A DNA stretch of 64,000 nucleotides from Streptomyces sp. SUK 48 (GCF_009650765.1 NZ_CP045740.1:5556001-5620000); one strand, 5' to 3'. Positions 8,885 to 18,210 are shown, counted from the stretch's first letter. A program made the numbers and translations. Notes: a model not told the origin generated them from the sequence alone.

Positions 8885-9787
8885 TCAGGCGCCGATCTCC
8901 TCCCCCGTGCCGCGCGCGGCCGGAATCACACACTCCGCCGGGTCCCCGCCGGACCCCGCGGCCGTGGCCGCGCGGGCGCGTCGGCGGGCCAGCGGGGCGG
9001 CCAGCGCGGTCAGGACGACGAACGCGGCGATGGTGAGCAGGACGATCGTCGCGCCGGGCGGAACGTCCTGGTAGAACGACGCGATCGTGCCGCTGACGGT
9101 CACCGTGATGCCGAGCGCCACCGCGATCGCGAACGTCATGGCGAAGCTGCGGGTGAGCTGCTGGGCCGCCGCCACCGGCACCACCATCAGCGCGGAGACC
9201 AGCAGCAGCCCGACGACGCGCATGGCGACCGTCACCGTGATCGCCGCCGTGACGGCCGTCAGCAGGTTCAGGGCGCGCACCGGCAGCCCGGTGACCCGCG
9301 CGAACTCCTCGTCCTGGCTGACCGCGAACAGCTGGCGGCGCAGGCCGAGGGTGACCAGCACCACGAACGCGGCCAGCAGGCAGATCGCGAGGACGTCGGA
9401 CGGGGAGACCGTGGACAGGGAGCCGAAGAGGTAGGTCGTCAGGTTGGCGTTGGAGCCCGTCGGCGCCATGTTGATGAACATCACGCCGCCCGCCATGCCG
9501 CCGTAGAAGAGCATGGCCAGCGCGATGTCGCCGCGCGTCCTGCCGTACCAGCGGATCAGCTCCATCAGGAGGGCGCCGAGCACGGAGACCGCCGTCGCCA
9601 TCCAGACCGGGGAGGTGGACAGCAGGAAGCCGAGGCCGACGCCGGTCATGGCGACGTGTCCGATGCCGTCGCCCATCAGGGCCTGGCGGCGCTGGACCAG
9701 GTAGATGCCGATGGCGGGGGCGGTGATGCCGACCAGGACGGCGGCGAGCAGGGCCCGCTGCATGAAGGCGTAGTTCAGGAAGTCCAT
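8885..9787 (-). CDS. znuB: Zinc ABC transporter permease ZnuB
   Basis: A 300-residue polytopic permease of the ABC-3 family (Mn/Zn/Fe type). It begins with FLNYAFMQRALLAAVLVGITAPAIGIYLVQRRQALMGDGIGH, in pieces the usual start of the family, and has about eight hydrophobic segments. Its ATG overlaps the znuC stop by one base. With ZnuC and ZnuA it imports zinc. Confidence 0.93.
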   Translation of the reverse strand: MDFLNYAFMQRALLAAVLVGITAPAIGIYLVQRRQALMGDGIGHVAMTGVGLGFLLSTSPVWMATAVSVLGALLMELIRWYGRTRGDIALAMLFYGGMAGGVMFINMAPTGSNANLTTYLFGSLSTVSPSDVLAICLLAAFVVLVTLGLRRQLFAVSQDEEFARVTGLPVRALNLLTAVTAAITVTVAMRVVGLLLVSALMVVPVAAAQQLTRSFAMTFAIAVALGITVTVSGTIASFYQDVPPGATIVLLTIAAFVVLTALAAPLARRRARAATAAGSGGDPAECVIPAARGTGEEIGA

Positions 9788-10563
9788 CAGCTCAGCAGTC
9801 CCGTGCGGATCGGTTCGGCGCCCGCGGGCGCGTGCGGGTGTACGTGGTCATGGCCCGGCAGCGCATGCTGGCCGACGGCTCTCGGGGGCGGCCCGTCGTG
9901 CAGCACGCAGCCGTCGCGCAGGACGACCGCGCGGTCGATCAGCGGTTCCAGGGGCCCCAGTTCATGCAGCACGAGGAGGACCGTCGTACCGGCCTCCACC
10001 TGCGTCTTCAGCGTCCGGGCCAGGATCTCCTGGCTGGCCAGGTCGACGCCGGCCATCGGCTCGTCCATGATCAGCAGTTCGGGGCGGGCGACGAGCGCGC
10101 GGGCGATCAGCACGCGCTGGTGCTGGCCCCCGGACAGGGCGTTCACCGAGTCCCTGGCCCGGTCCGCCATGCCGACGTGCTCCAGGGCCTCGCGCACGGC
10201 GTCCCGGTCGGCCCTGCGGAAGGGGCCGAAGCGGGTGCGGGCGAGCCGGCCGGAGGAGACGATCTCGGTGACGGTCGCCGGGACACCGCCCGCGGCCGTG
10301 GTGCGCTGCGGTACGTAGCCCACCCGGGACCAGTCGCGGAAGGCGCGCCGGGGGGTGCCGAACAGCTCGATGGCGCCGTCGGCGAGGGGGACCTGGCCGA
10401 TGATCGTACGGATCGCCGTGGACTTGCCGGAGCCGTTGGCCCCGAGCAGGGCGACGACCTCGCCGCTCCCGACGGTCAGATCGATGCCGCGCAGCACCGG
10501 GCGGCCGCCGAGGTCGGCCCGTACACCGCGCAGGGATATGACGGGTTCGCCGTGCGTCTCCAT
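9787..10563 (-). CDS. znuC: Zinc ABC transporter ATP-binding protein ZnuC
   Basis: A 258-residue ATPase with Walker A GANGSGKST, signature LSGGQHQRV and Walker B ELLIMDEPMAGVD, plus a His-rich C-terminus (HALPGHDHVHPHAPAG) that fits a metal transporter. The ATG at 10563 is chosen since GGAG lies seven bases upstream; a GTG at 10578 is possible but lacks a site. It follows znuA closely and is coupled to znuB. Confidence 0.94.
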   Translation of the reverse strand: METHGEPVISLRGVRADLGGRPVLRGIDLTVGSGEVVALLGANGSGKSTAIRTIIGQVPLADGAIELFGTPRRAFRDWSRVGYVPQRTTAAGGVPATVTEIVSSGRLARTRFGPFRRADRDAVREALEHVGMADRARDSVNALSGGQHQRVLIARALVARPELLIMDEPMAGVDLASQEILARTLKTQVEAGTTVLLVLHELGPLEPLIDRAVVLRDGCVLHDGPPPRAVGQHALPGHDHVHPHAPAGAEPIRTGLLS

Positions 10564-10574
10564 GCTGACTCCTG

Positions 10575-11534
10575 TCACTTGGTGCCCAGCGCCTTCTGGA
10601 GCGCCTTGAGATTGGCGTTCTGGACGGAGAAGTAGTCCTTGCCGCGGGACTTGCCCGTGATCCCCTCGATCGGGTCGAGGACATCGGTCTTCAGGTCCGC
10701 GTCGTGCGCGATGGTCTTCGCGGTCTTGTCGCTGACGAGCGTCTCGTAGAAGACGGTCGAGACGTGGTCGGCCTTCGCCAGCCGCTCCAGGTCCCGCACG
10801 CGTGCGGCGCTCGGCTCCGAGTCGGGGTCGAGGCCGTTGATCGCCTCCTCGGTGAGGCCGTAGCGCTCGGCGAGGTAGCCGAAGGCGGCGTGGGTGGTGA
10901 TGAAGACCTTGGACTCGGTGTGCGCGAGGCCGGTGCGGAAGCGCCGGTCCAGGTCACCGAGCTGCCCGACCAGGGCCGCGGTGTTCTTCCGGTAGTCGGC
11001 CGCGTGCCGGGGGTCGGCCTTCTCCAGGGCCTTGCCGACGCCCTGGGCGACCTGGGCGTAGCGCACCGGATCGAGCCAGATGTGCGGGTCCCGGCCCGCG
11101 GACTCCTCGCCCTTGCCGGTGTCGTGCGCGGCCGCGTGCCCGCCGACCTCGTTGCCGTGCGCCTCCATGGAGACCAGGGAGGCGGCGTCGACCTTCGTCC
11201 TCACCGAGGACTGCGCGACCGCGGCGTCCACGGAGGGCTGGAGGTTCTTGAGATAGAGGACGGCGTCGGCGTCGTCGATCGCCGCGATCTGCTTGGGGCT
11301 GATCTCCAGGTCGTGCGGCTCCTGGCCGGGGGTGGTGAGACTGGTGACGTGGACGTGGTCGCCGCCGATCCGCTCGGCGAGGAAGGACATCGGATAGAAG
11401 GACGCGATGACGTCGAGCCTGCCGTCACCGGTCGCCGCCGTGCCGCTCCCGGAGCAGCCGGAGAGGGTGCCGAGGCCGAGGGCGGTGACGGCGGTCAGGG
11501 CGGCGGCGGGTATGAGGCGTCCACGTATGTTCAT
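10575..11534 (-). CDS. znuA: Zinc ABC transporter substrate-binding lipoprotein ZnuA
   Basis: A 319-residue extracytoplasmic zinc receptor of the cluster A-I (SBP family 9) group. Signal peptide with lipobox LGTLSGC, family start [17 protein letters not shown], then a His-rich acidic loop (residues about 120-145: [22 protein letters not shown]) and [13 protein letters not shown]. The start is uncertain: ATG at 11534 or 11543. Neither has a Shine-Dalgarno, so the transcript may be leaderless. Zur-like boxes overlap this start, so the operon should open under zinc limitation. Confidence 0.93.
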   Translation of the reverse strand: MNIRGRLIPAAALTAVTALGLGTLSGCSGSGTAATGDGRLDVIASFYPMSFLAERIGGDHVHVTSLTTPGQEPHDLEISPKQIAAIDDADAVLYLKNLQPSVDAAVAQSSVRTKVDAASLVSMEAHGNEVGGHAAAHDTGKGEESAGRDPHIWLDPVRYAQVAQGVGKALEKADPRHAADYRKNTAALVGQLGDLDRRFRTGLAHTESKVFITTHAAFGYLAERYGLTEEAINGLDPDSEPSAARVRDLERLAKADHVSTVFYETLVSDKTAKTIAHDADLKTDVLDPIEGITGKSRGKDYFSVQNANLKALQKALGTK

Positions 11535-11573
11535 GACAGTCATTTTCAACAAAAATGGAAACCGTTGTCAACA
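11534..11573. promoter_or_regulatory. Two Zur-like boxes overlapping the znuA start
   Basis: Two adjacent sites read TGACAGTCATTTTCAACA (11534-11551) and TGGAAACCGTTGTCAACA (11556-11573). Both fit, with mismatches, the Streptomyces Zur consensus as I recall it (TGAAAATCATTTTCA core). They cover the likely promoter/start of znuACB; the gene context (znu operon plus zur) supports the assignment. Confidence 0.75.
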
Positions 11574-11706
11574 AGCCGCCCGAGATGCCCCCGAGGTGCC
11601 CGTATACCGGGGCCGATTTGGTTGTGGGGGAGCCTGCGCCGGTAACCTGAAGCATTCGCTGGAAGCATCTCGCTTCAACGCCCGTCGTCGTAATGAAGAG
11701 AGCACC

Positions 11707-13089
11707 GTGGCCGCCGACAAGATCGACACCATCGTCAGCCTGAGCAAGCGCCGTGGCTTCGTTTTCCCGTGCAGTGAGATCTACGGCGGTCAGCGTGCCG
11801 CCTGGGACTACGGACCGCTGGGTGTCGAGCTCAAGGAGAACATCAAGCGCCAGTGGTGGCGCTACATGGTGACGTCCCGCGAGGACGTGGTCGGTATCGA
11901 CTCGTCCGTCATCCTGGCCCCCGAGGTCTGGGTCGCGTCCGGCCACGTCGCCACCTTCACGGACCCGCTGACCGAGTGCACCGCGTGCCACAAGCGGTTC
12001 CGTGCCGACCACCTCGAAGAGTCCTACGAGGAGAAGAAGGGCCACGCCCCGGCGAACGGCCTGGCCGACATCAACTGCCCGAACTGCGGCAACAAGGGCC
12101 AGTTCACCGAGCCCAAGCAGTTCTCCGGCCTGCTGTCCACGCACCTCGGCCCGACCCAGGACTCCGGCTCGGTCGCCTACCTGCGCCCCGAGACGGCCCA
12201 GGGCATCTTCACCAACTTCGCCCAGGTGCAGACCACTTCGCGCCGCAAGCCGCCGTTCGGCATCGCCCAGATGGGCAAGTCGTTCCGCAACGAGATCACG
12301 CCGGGCAACTTCATCTTCCGCACCCGCGAGTTCGAGCAGATGGAGATGGAGTTCTTCGTCAAGCCGGGCGAGGACGAGCAGTGGCAGGAATACTGGATGG
12401 AGCAGCGCTGGAACTGGTACACGGGCCTCGGCCTGCGCACCGAGAACATGCGCTGGTACGACCACCCGAAGGAGAAGCTCTCCCACTACTCGAAGCGGAC
12501 CGCGGACATCGAGTACCGCTTCCAGTTCGGTGGCAGTGAGTGGGGCGAGCTGGAGGGTGTCGCCAACCGCACGGACTACGACCTCGGCGCGCACGCCAAG
12601 GCGTCCGGCCAGGACCTCTCCTACTTCGACCAGGAGGCCGGGGAGCGCTGGACGCCGTACGTCATCGAGCCGGCGGCGGGTGTCGGCCGCACCATGCTGG
12701 CCTTCCTGCTCGACGCGTACGTCGAGGACGAGGCGCCCAACGCCAAGGGCAAGATGGAGAAGCGCACGGTGCTGCGCCTCGACCACCGTCTCGCCCCGGT
12801 GAAGGTGGCCGTGCTGCCGCTGTCCCGCAACCCGGAGCTGTCGCCGAAGGCCAAGGGCCTCGCGCAGGCGCTGCGGCAGAACTGGAACATCGACTTCGAC
12901 GACGCGGGCGCCATCGGCCGCCGCTACCGCCGTCAGGACGAGATCGGTACGCCGTTCTGCGTGACCGTCGACTTCGACACCCTCGAGGACAACGCGGTCA
13001 CCGTGCGCGAGCGCGACACGATGAAGCAGGAGCGGGTCTCCCTCGACCAGATCGAGGGCTACCTGGCGCAGCGCCTGCTGGGCTGCTGA
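11707..13089 (+). CDS. glyS: Glycine--tRNA ligase (class II, alpha2 type)
   Basis: A 460-residue aminoacyl-tRNA synthetase that charges tRNA-Gly. The GTG at 11707 gives the standard length. Motifs seen: [27 protein letters not shown] at the N-terminus (in pieces), a Cys-rich insert (CTACHKRF ... CPNCG) likely to bind zinc, motif 2 [12 protein letters not shown] and [20 protein letters not shown], and the C-terminal anticodon-binding domain ([13 protein letters not shown]). It is divergent from znuA with a shared 170-base intergenic region. Confidence 0.97.
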   Translation: MAADKIDTIVSLSKRRGFVFPCSEIYGGQRAAWDYGPLGVELKENIKRQWWRYMVTSREDVVGIDSSVILAPEVWVASGHVATFTDPLTECTACHKRFRADHLEESYEEKKGHAPANGLADINCPNCGNKGQFTEPKQFSGLLSTHLGPTQDSGSVAYLRPETAQGIFTNFAQVQTTSRRKPPFGIAQMGKSFRNEITPGNFIFRTREFEQMEMEFFVKPGEDEQWQEYWMEQRWNWYTGLGLRTENMRWYDHPKEKLSHYSKRTADIEYRFQFGGSEWGELEGVANRTDYDLGAHAKASGQDLSYFDQEAGERWTPYVIEPAAGVGRTMLAFLLDAYVEDEAPNAKGKMEKRTVLRLDHRLAPVKVAVLPLSRNPELSPKAKGLAQALRQNWNIDFDDAGAIGRRYRRQDEIGTPFCVTVDFDTLEDNAVTVRERDTMKQERVSLDQIEGYLAQRLLGC

Positions 13090-13140
13090 CCCGGGCCGCC
13101 GTCGCCGTCCCGGGGGCCCCGCCCCCGGATTCCCGGCCCG

Positions 13141-13181
13141 CGCCCGCCCACCGTCCGATCCCGTCGGCCGGTGGGCGGGCG
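13141..13181. terminator. Bidirectional terminator between glyS and the chitinase
   Basis: A perfect 13-base stem (13141-13153 with 13169-13181, CGCCCGCCCACCG arm) and a 15-base loop, followed by CTTTCGTGTCT. It sits between two convergent genes and can end both transcripts. Confidence 0.75.
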
Positions 13182-13200
13182 CTTTCGTGTCTGTGGTGCC

Positions 13201-14247
13201 TCAACGCCCTTGCAGCGCCTTGACGTTGTCGCCGAAGGTCCAGTTCTTCGAGCCGTCCCAGTTGAGCGACCAGTCCATCAGGCCCTTGAGCGAGGTGCCG
13301 TAGTGCCGCCACGCCTGGGAGACCAGGGACGGGGACATGTAGCCGCCGCCCGCGCCGGGCTGGGCGGGCAGCCCCGGGACCTGCTTGTCGTAGGGCACCT
13401 TCACGGTCGTGCCCTGTACCACCAGGCCCTTGTTCAGGCAGTCGGTCTGGGCGGTGAAGCCCGCCACCGTGCCGGCCTCGTAGGAGTCGCCGGAGCAGCC
13501 GTACATGCTGCCGTTGTAGTACTGCATGTTCAGCCACCACAGCCGGCCGTTGTCCGCGTACTTCTTGATGATCGGCAGGTACGCGCCCCAGATCGAGCCG
13601 TAGGTGACGCTGCCGCCGGTGACGTACGCCGTCTCCGGGGCCATCGTCAGCCCGAAGCCGGCCGGCATCTGCGCGAGGACGCCGTCGATGATCCGGACCA
13701 GGTTGGCCTGGGACGTGGACAGTTGACCGATGTTCCCGCTGCCCGTCAGACCGGTCTCGATGTCGATGTCGATGCCGTCGAAGTTGTACTTCTTCAGGAT
13801 CGGTACGACGGTCGAGACGAACTTGTCCGCGACCGCGGTGGAGTTGAGGTCGATGCCGGCCGCCGCGCCCCCGATGGAGAGCAGGACCGTCTCGCCGGAC
13901 GCCTTCGCCGCGCACATCTCCGCGGGCGTGGGCACCTTCACCCCGGTGTCCATGCCGTCCTCCCACAGCGCCGTGCCGTCGGAGCGGATCACCGGGAAGG
14001 CCGCGTCCAGGACGTTGTAACCGTGCGCGGGGATACGGGAGTCGGTGACCGGGGTCCAGCCGAAGGGCGGGTGCACCCCGTTGGCGGCGCCGTCCCAGTT
14101 CTCCCAGTAGCCCTGGAGCACCTTGCCCGCCGGGCGGGACTTCACCGCGCAGGTGTCGGCGGCCGAGGCGGGGTGCGCGGCGGGGAGCTGGGTGAGACAG
14201 GCGGTCGCGAGGGCGGCGGCGAGCAGGGACAGCGGGCGGCGGAGCAT
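13201..14247 (-). CDS. Secreted chitinase, glycoside hydrolase family 18
   Basis: A 348-residue secreted enzyme that cleaves chitin. Residues 1-29 are a signal peptide ending near PASA. GH18 features are SIGG (124-127) and DGIDIDIE (157-164) with Glu164 as the catalytic acid. No carbohydrate-binding module is attached, so it is a single-domain form. AGGAGG lies just before the ATG. The divergent upstream region holds two DasR-like elements, which fits control by N-acetylglucosamine signalling, as known for Streptomyces chitinases. Confidence 0.93.
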   Translation of the reverse strand: MLRRPLSLLAAALATACLTQLPAAHPASAADTCAVKSRPAGKVLQGYWENWDGAANGVHPPFGWTPVTDSRIPAHGYNVLDAAFPVIRSDGTALWEDGMDTGVKVPTPAEMCAAKASGETVLLSIGGAAAGIDLNSTAVADKFVSTVVPILKKYNFDGIDIDIETGLTGSGNIGQLSTSQANLVRIIDGVLAQMPAGFGLTMAPETAYVTGGSVTYGSIWGAYLPIIKKYADNGRLWWLNMQYYNGSMYGCSGDSYEAGTVAGFTAQTDCLNKGLVVQGTTVKVPYDKQVPGLPAQPGAGGGYMSPSLVSQAWRHYGTSLKGLMDWSLNWDGSKNWTFGDNVKALQGR

Positions 14248-14310
14248 CAGGGCCTCCTGGTGGGGTGCAGTGAGGTACCGGATGGACGTGTCCTGTTCAT
14301 GACCATGCTG

Positions 14311-14343
14311 TGGTCCAGACCTTTCGTCAAGAGGTCTGGACCA
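14311..14343. promoter_or_regulatory. Pair of DasR-like elements (dre) upstream of the chitinase
   Basis: TGGTCCAGACCT (14311-14322) and its exact reverse complement AGGTCTGGACCA (14332-14343) flank a nine-base spacer. Each is itself close to the palindromic dre core (TGGTCTAGACCA) that DasR binds. They lie 64-96 bases before the chitinase ATG, where Streptomyces chi promoters carry their 12-base repeats. Confidence 0.7.
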
Positions 14344-14387
14344 AGTCGGCCCGCGCCGGACGGCGGGAGTGGTGACAGGTATGGAAT

Positions 14388-14407
14388 GACAGATATTGAA
14401 ATCTGTC
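14388..14407. promoter_or_regulatory. Inverted repeat before the aldo/keto reductase, candidate TetR operator
   Basis: GACAGAT (14388-14394) and ATCTGTC (14401-14407) form an inverted repeat around ATTGAA. More copies of TGACAG/CTGTCA lie on both sides (14373, 14409). It is 24 bases before the reductase ATG, and a TetR gene follows that gene, so it is a reasonable target. Confidence 0.5.
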
Positions 14408-14430
14408 AGCTGTCATGTCATGCTGAATCC

Positions 14431-15447
14431 ATGACGACGACACCGCACACCCGAAACCTCGGCACCACCGGCCCGCGGGTCTCCGCCCTCGGCCTCGGCT
14501 GCATGGGCATGTCCGCGCTGTACGGCGACGCCGACCGCGCCGAGTCCCTCGCGACCGTCCACGCCGCCCTGGAGGCGGGCGTGACCCTGCTGGACACCGG
14601 CGACTTCTACGCCATGGGGCACAACGAGACGCTGGTCGGCGAGGCCCTGCGCACCGCGCCCGCCGCACTGCGCGAACAGGCCCTGGTCAGCGTGAAGTTC
14701 GGCGCCCTGCGCGACCCGGAGGGCAACTGGTCCGGCTACGACGGCCGGCCCGCCGCCGTGAAGAACTTCGCCGCCTACTCCCTCCAGCGCCTCGGCGTCG
14801 ACCACATCGACGTCTACCGGATCGCCCGCCTCGACCCGGACGTCCCGATCGAGGAGACCGTCGGCGCCATCGCCGAACTGATCGAGAAGGGATACGTCCG
14901 CCATGTCGGCCTCAGCGAGGTCGGCGCCGAGACGATCCGCCGGGCCGCCGCCACCGCGCCGGTCTCCGACCTCCAGATCGAGTACTCGCTCATCTCCCGG
15001 GGCATCGAGCGGGACATCCTGCCGACCACCCGTGAGCTGGGCATCGGCATCACCGCCTACGGCGTGCTCTCCCGGGGCCTGATCTCCGGCCACTTCACCC
15101 GGGACCGGCAGCTCGCGGCCGGCGACTTCCGCGCCCACTCGCCGCGTTTCCAGGGCGAGAACCTCCGGCACAACCTGAACCTGGTGGACGCGCTGCGCGA
15201 GATCGCCGACCGCAAGGGCGCCACCGTGGCGCAGACCGCCATCGCCTGGGTGCTCTCCCGCGGCGAGGACATCGTGCCGCTGGTCGGCGCCCGCACCCGG
15301 GAGCGGCTGACCGAGTCGCTCGGCGCCCTCGACGTGACGCTGGACGCGGCCGACCTGGCGGCGATCGAGGAGGCCGTACCCGCGGACGCGGCGGCCGGCG
15401 ACCGCTACCCGAGCGCGCAGATGGCACACCTCGACAGCGAGCGCTGA
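14431..15447 (+). CDS. Aldo/keto reductase, catalytic His replaced
   Basis: A 338-residue NADPH-dependent oxidoreductase of the AKR superfamily (TIM barrel). The N-terminus TRNLGTTGPRVSALGLGCMGMS is typical in pieces. The tetrad positions Asp55, Tyr60 (LLDTGDFY) and Lys89 (VSVKFG) are present, but the usual His in YYQHRVDP is Ala here (VYRIARLDP, residue 132). The cofactor region near residues 290-300 (VGARTRERLTE) is intact. Twenty-five bases separate it from the TetR gene downstream, so the two form an operon. Substrate unknown; the missing His suggests altered proton donation or a different reaction. Confidence 0.9.
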   Translation: MTTTPHTRNLGTTGPRVSALGLGCMGMSALYGDADRAESLATVHAALEAGVTLLDTGDFYAMGHNETLVGEALRTAPAALREQALVSVKFGALRDPEGNWSGYDGRPAAVKNFAAYSLQRLGVDHIDVYRIARLDPDVPIEETVGAIAELIEKGYVRHVGLSEVGAETIRRAAATAPVSDLQIEYSLISRGIERDILPTTRELGIGITAYGVLSRGLISGHFTRDRQLAAGDFRAHSPRFQGENLRHNLNLVDALREIADRKGATVAQTAIAWVLSRGEDIVPLVGARTRERLTESLGALDVTLDAADLAAIEEAVPADAAAGDRYPSAQMAHLDSER

Positions 15448-15472
15448 TCCGGGCGCCGGGTACGGTCTAGGC

Positions 15473-16060
15473 ATGGCATCGACCAGCGAGACCCTGACCG
15501 CCGAGCGCATTCTGGCGGCGACCGAGGACGTGCTGCGCCGGCACGGCCCGGCCAAGGCCACCGTCGTGGACGTGGCCCGCGCGCTCGGCGTCAGCCACGG
15601 CAGTGTCTACCGGCACTTCCGTACCAAGGCCGCGCTGCGCGAGGCGGTCACCAAGCGCTGGCTGGACCGGACCTCCGAGAAGCTCGCCGTGATCGCCGCC
15701 GCGAGCGAGCGGGACCCCGAGGCCCGGCTGCGGGACTGGCTCGCCGCGCTGTTCGAGGCCAAGCGGCACAAGGCGGGCGACGACCCGGAGCTGTTCGCCA
15801 CGTACACCGTGCTGACGGACGAGAACGGCGCGGTCGTCGGCGAGCACATAGCCGAGCTGACCGCGCAGCTGACCGTGATCCTCACGCAAGGGGCCGGGTC
15901 GGGCACCTTCTCGGTGCCCGACCCGGCCGCCGCGGCCCGAGCCGTCTTCCAGGCCACCGGCCGCTTCCACGATCCCTGCTATGCGCGGGAGTGGACGCTG
16001 CCCGGTGTCGGCGAGGAGTTCACGGCCGTCGTGGACCTGTTGGTGCGGGGTCTGCGCTGA
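15473..16060 (+). CDS. TetR family transcriptional regulator
   Basis: A 195-residue repressor with N-terminal helix-turn-helix (about residues 10-55; ATVVDVARALGVSHGSVYRHF). The C-terminal effector region resembles the YbiH/TetR_C class. It follows the aldo/keto reductase in the same direction and probably controls that operon through the inverted repeat at 14388-14407. Confidence 0.9.
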   Translation: MASTSETLTAERILAATEDVLRRHGPAKATVVDVARALGVSHGSVYRHFRTKAALREAVTKRWLDRTSEKLAVIAAASERDPEARLRDWLAALFEAKRHKAGDDPELFATYTVLTDENGAVVGEHIAELTAQLTVILTQGAGSGTFSVPDPAAAARAVFQATGRFHDPCYAREWTLPGVGEEFTAVVDLLVRGLR

Positions 16061-16075
16061 CGCCGGTGACCGGCG

Positions 16076-16594
16076 TCAGCTGACCTTCACGCTGACCGGC
16101 GAGGACATGACCTTGCCGTCCTTCGTCACCACACGCACCGTCTCGTTGCCCTTGGCGGTGAAGGCGCGGCGGATGGTGAAGGTGCCGTTCCGGTTGACGG
16201 CGGTGGTGGACCGCAGCGTGGTCCACTTGCCGTTCATCCGGTGCTGGAGGACCAGCGTGGTGCCGGCCTTCACGCCCTTGACGCGACCGGCGAAGGCCAC
16301 GGACTCGCCGTGCTTCACGGTCTTGTGGGAGGCCGCGACGGTGATGGAGCCCGCGGCGGTGGTCACCGCGGCGGTCTTCGGCATCGCCTTCTTGGTCGCC
16401 GAGCGGGTCGGCATCGGTTTCGGCTTCATCGTCGCCGTGCGCGTGGGCATCGGCTTCTTGGTCGTGGTCACCTTCGGGCTGGGGGCGCTGGTCGCCGCGG
16501 CGGCTCCGGCCGTACCGCCGGAGAGCAGCGCCACGGACAGTACGCCGGCGCCCAGAGCACGCCCGTAGCGGTGGTGGCGGAGTACGGAGGTCAT
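16076..16594 (-). CDS. Secreted protein with Lys/Thr/Pro-rich linker and Ig-like domain
   Basis: A 172-residue exported protein of unknown function. The ATG at 16594 has GGAG upstream. Residues 1-36 are a signal peptide. Residues about 37-75 are a low-complexity stalk in which KPMPTR and TATMK/SATKK recur, and about 80-172 are a beta-rich domain (GSITVAASHKTVKHGESVAFAGRV, in pieces) like the bacterial Ig-like folds that read strands such as TTLVLQHRMNGKWTTL. There is no sortase motif or membrane anchor. It could bind cell wall or another surface protein. Confidence 0.72.
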   Translation of the reverse strand: MTSVLRHHRYGRALGAGVLSVALLSGGTAGAAAATSAPSPKVTTTKKPMPTRTATMKPKPMPTRSATKKAMPKTAAVTTAAGSITVAASHKTVKHGESVAFAGRVKGVKAGTTLVLQHRMNGKWTTLRSTTAVNRNGTFTIRRAFTAKGNETVRVVTKDGKVMSSPVSVKVS

Positions 16595-16606
16595 GGTTAT
16601 CTCCTG

Positions 16607-16629
16607 TCGCTCGATCGTTCGCTCGATCG
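16607..16629. repeat. 11-base tandem repeat upstream of the secreted protein
   Basis: TCGCTCGATCG occurs at 16607-16617 and again at 16619-16629, ending about 13 bases before the ATG of the minus-strand gene. It overlaps the 5' untranslated region, and could be an operator or a slipped-strand repeat. Confidence 0.55.
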
Positions 16630-16748
16630 GACGTAACCCAGGCTGACCCGACTTCGCTCCGTCGGCCACTCGAAGCGCTGCGTAACCGCCCCTGGTGATC
16701 TATGAAAGCGCAGGTCAGCGGCGCATTGCGACAGTTTTCTCGATCCCC

Positions 16749-18179
16749 TCAGCCCACCCGCCTCGGCAGCCGCAGCCCCAGCACCCCCGTCAGCACGATC
16801 CCCGCCAGCTGCGTGAGCAGCGTGACGACCAGCGCCTCACGCATCCCCACGTGCGGCACCAGCGTGAGGAACAGCGTCCCCAGCGTCGCCACCCCGAGCG
16901 CCAGCCCCGACTGCTGCGTGGTGACCAGCACCCCGCCGCCCACACCGGCGCGCGCCGCGGGCACCTCGGACAGCACCAGCCGCATCACATTGGGGAGTTG
17001 GAGCGCCTGACCGGCGCCGGCCACCGCCACTCCCGGCAGCAGCGCGGCGACACTCACCTGCGGCCAGTCGCGCCACACGGTCGCCGCGATCAGCAGCACA
17101 CCGACGCCCTGCACGGCGGACCCGACCGGTATCACCCGGGTGCCGAACCGCCCCATCAGCCGCGGGCCCGCGAGCGACACGAACAGGAACACCACGGCCA
17201 TCGGCGCGAGCGCCAGCCCCGCCGGCACCGGGCCCAGCCGCGCCCCCTCCTGGAGCGCCAGCGCGATCACGAACATGAACCCGCTGAAGCCGACCGAGAA
17301 CGGCACGATCAGCACCAGCCCGCGGCGCAGCGAGGCCGGCCGCAGCAGGCTCGGCGGCACCAGGGGAGTGCGCCCCGCCCGGTCCGCCCGCCGCTCCACC
17401 AGCCAGAACCCGGCCGCCGCGAACGGGAACGCGGCCAGCGACAGCCAGGTCCACAGCGGCCAGCCCGCCGCCCGGCCCTCGGTGAGCGGCGCGAGCAGCG
17501 TCAGCAGGGACACCGCGAGCAGCACGGTGCCGGGGCCGTCGACGGGCTCCGGGTGCCGCGAACGGGTCTCCGGTACGAGTCGTACGGCCAGCACCAGGCC
17601 CAGCGCGACCACCGGCACATTGACCAGGAACACCGACCGCCAGCCGCTGCCGGCGATGTCGGCGGCGACCAGCACCCCGCCGAGCACCTGCCCGGCCACC
17701 ATGGACAGTCCGGCCGTGGCGCCGTACAAGCTCATCGCCTTGGCGCGGCGCGCGCCCTGGGTGGCGGACTGGATGGTGGCGAGCACCTGCGGCAGCATCG
17801 CCGCCGCCGCGGCACCCTGCGCCACCCGCGCGGCCACCAGGCTCCACGCGTCCGGCGCCAGGCCGCAGGCCAGCGAGGTCAGCCCGAAGGCCGCCATGCC
17901 GCCGAGGAACAGCCGGCGGCGCCCGAACAGGTCCCCGAGCCGGCCGCCGAGCACGAGCAGCACGGCGTAGGCGACGCCGTACCCCGCCACGACCAGCTCC
18001 AGCACGGCCTCGCCCGCGTGCAGATCGGTGCCCATGGTCGGCAGGGCGACATTGACGATGAAGAAGTCGACCAGCGGCAGCGCCGCGGCCAGCAGAACGG
18101 TGAACAGCCCGGGGCCGCCGAGCACGGGCGCTGCGGCGGCCGCCCGGCGGGCGGCGGTGACGGTGACGGTCTCACTCAT
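16749..18179 (-). CDS. MFS drug efflux transporter, DHA2 type
   Basis: A 476-residue membrane protein with about 14 hydrophobic segments, typical of the DHA2 (14-helix) drug:proton antiporters. Seen: motif C-like GQVLGGVLV, the N-terminal LPLVDFFIVNVALPTMGTDL and loop 2-3 GGRLGDLFGRRRLF. It is divergent from an XRE-type regulator with a palindromic shared region, so it is likely repressed by it. Substrate unknown. Confidence 0.9.
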   Translation of the reverse strand: MSETVTVTAARRAAAAAPVLGGPGLFTVLLAAALPLVDFFIVNVALPTMGTDLHAGEAVLELVVAGYGVAYAVLLVLGGRLGDLFGRRRLFLGGMAAFGLTSLACGLAPDAWSLVAARVAQGAAAAAMLPQVLATIQSATQGARRAKAMSLYGATAGLSMVAGQVLGGVLVAADIAGSGWRSVFLVNVPVVALGLVLAVRLVPETRSRHPEPVDGPGTVLLAVSLLTLLAPLTEGRAAGWPLWTWLSLAAFPFAAAGFWLVERRADRAGRTPLVPPSLLRPASLRRGLVLIVPFSVGFSGFMFVIALALQEGARLGPVPAGLALAPMAVVFLFVSLAGPRLMGRFGTRVIPVGSAVQGVGVLLIAATVWRDWPQVSVAALLPGVAVAGAGQALQLPNVMRLVLSEVPAARAGVGGGVLVTTQQSGLALGVATLGTLFLTLVPHVGMREALVVTLLTQLAGIVLTGVLGLRLPRRVG

Positions 18180-18210
18180 GACACCGAGCCTGCGCCGCGG
18201 CCCAGACGGG

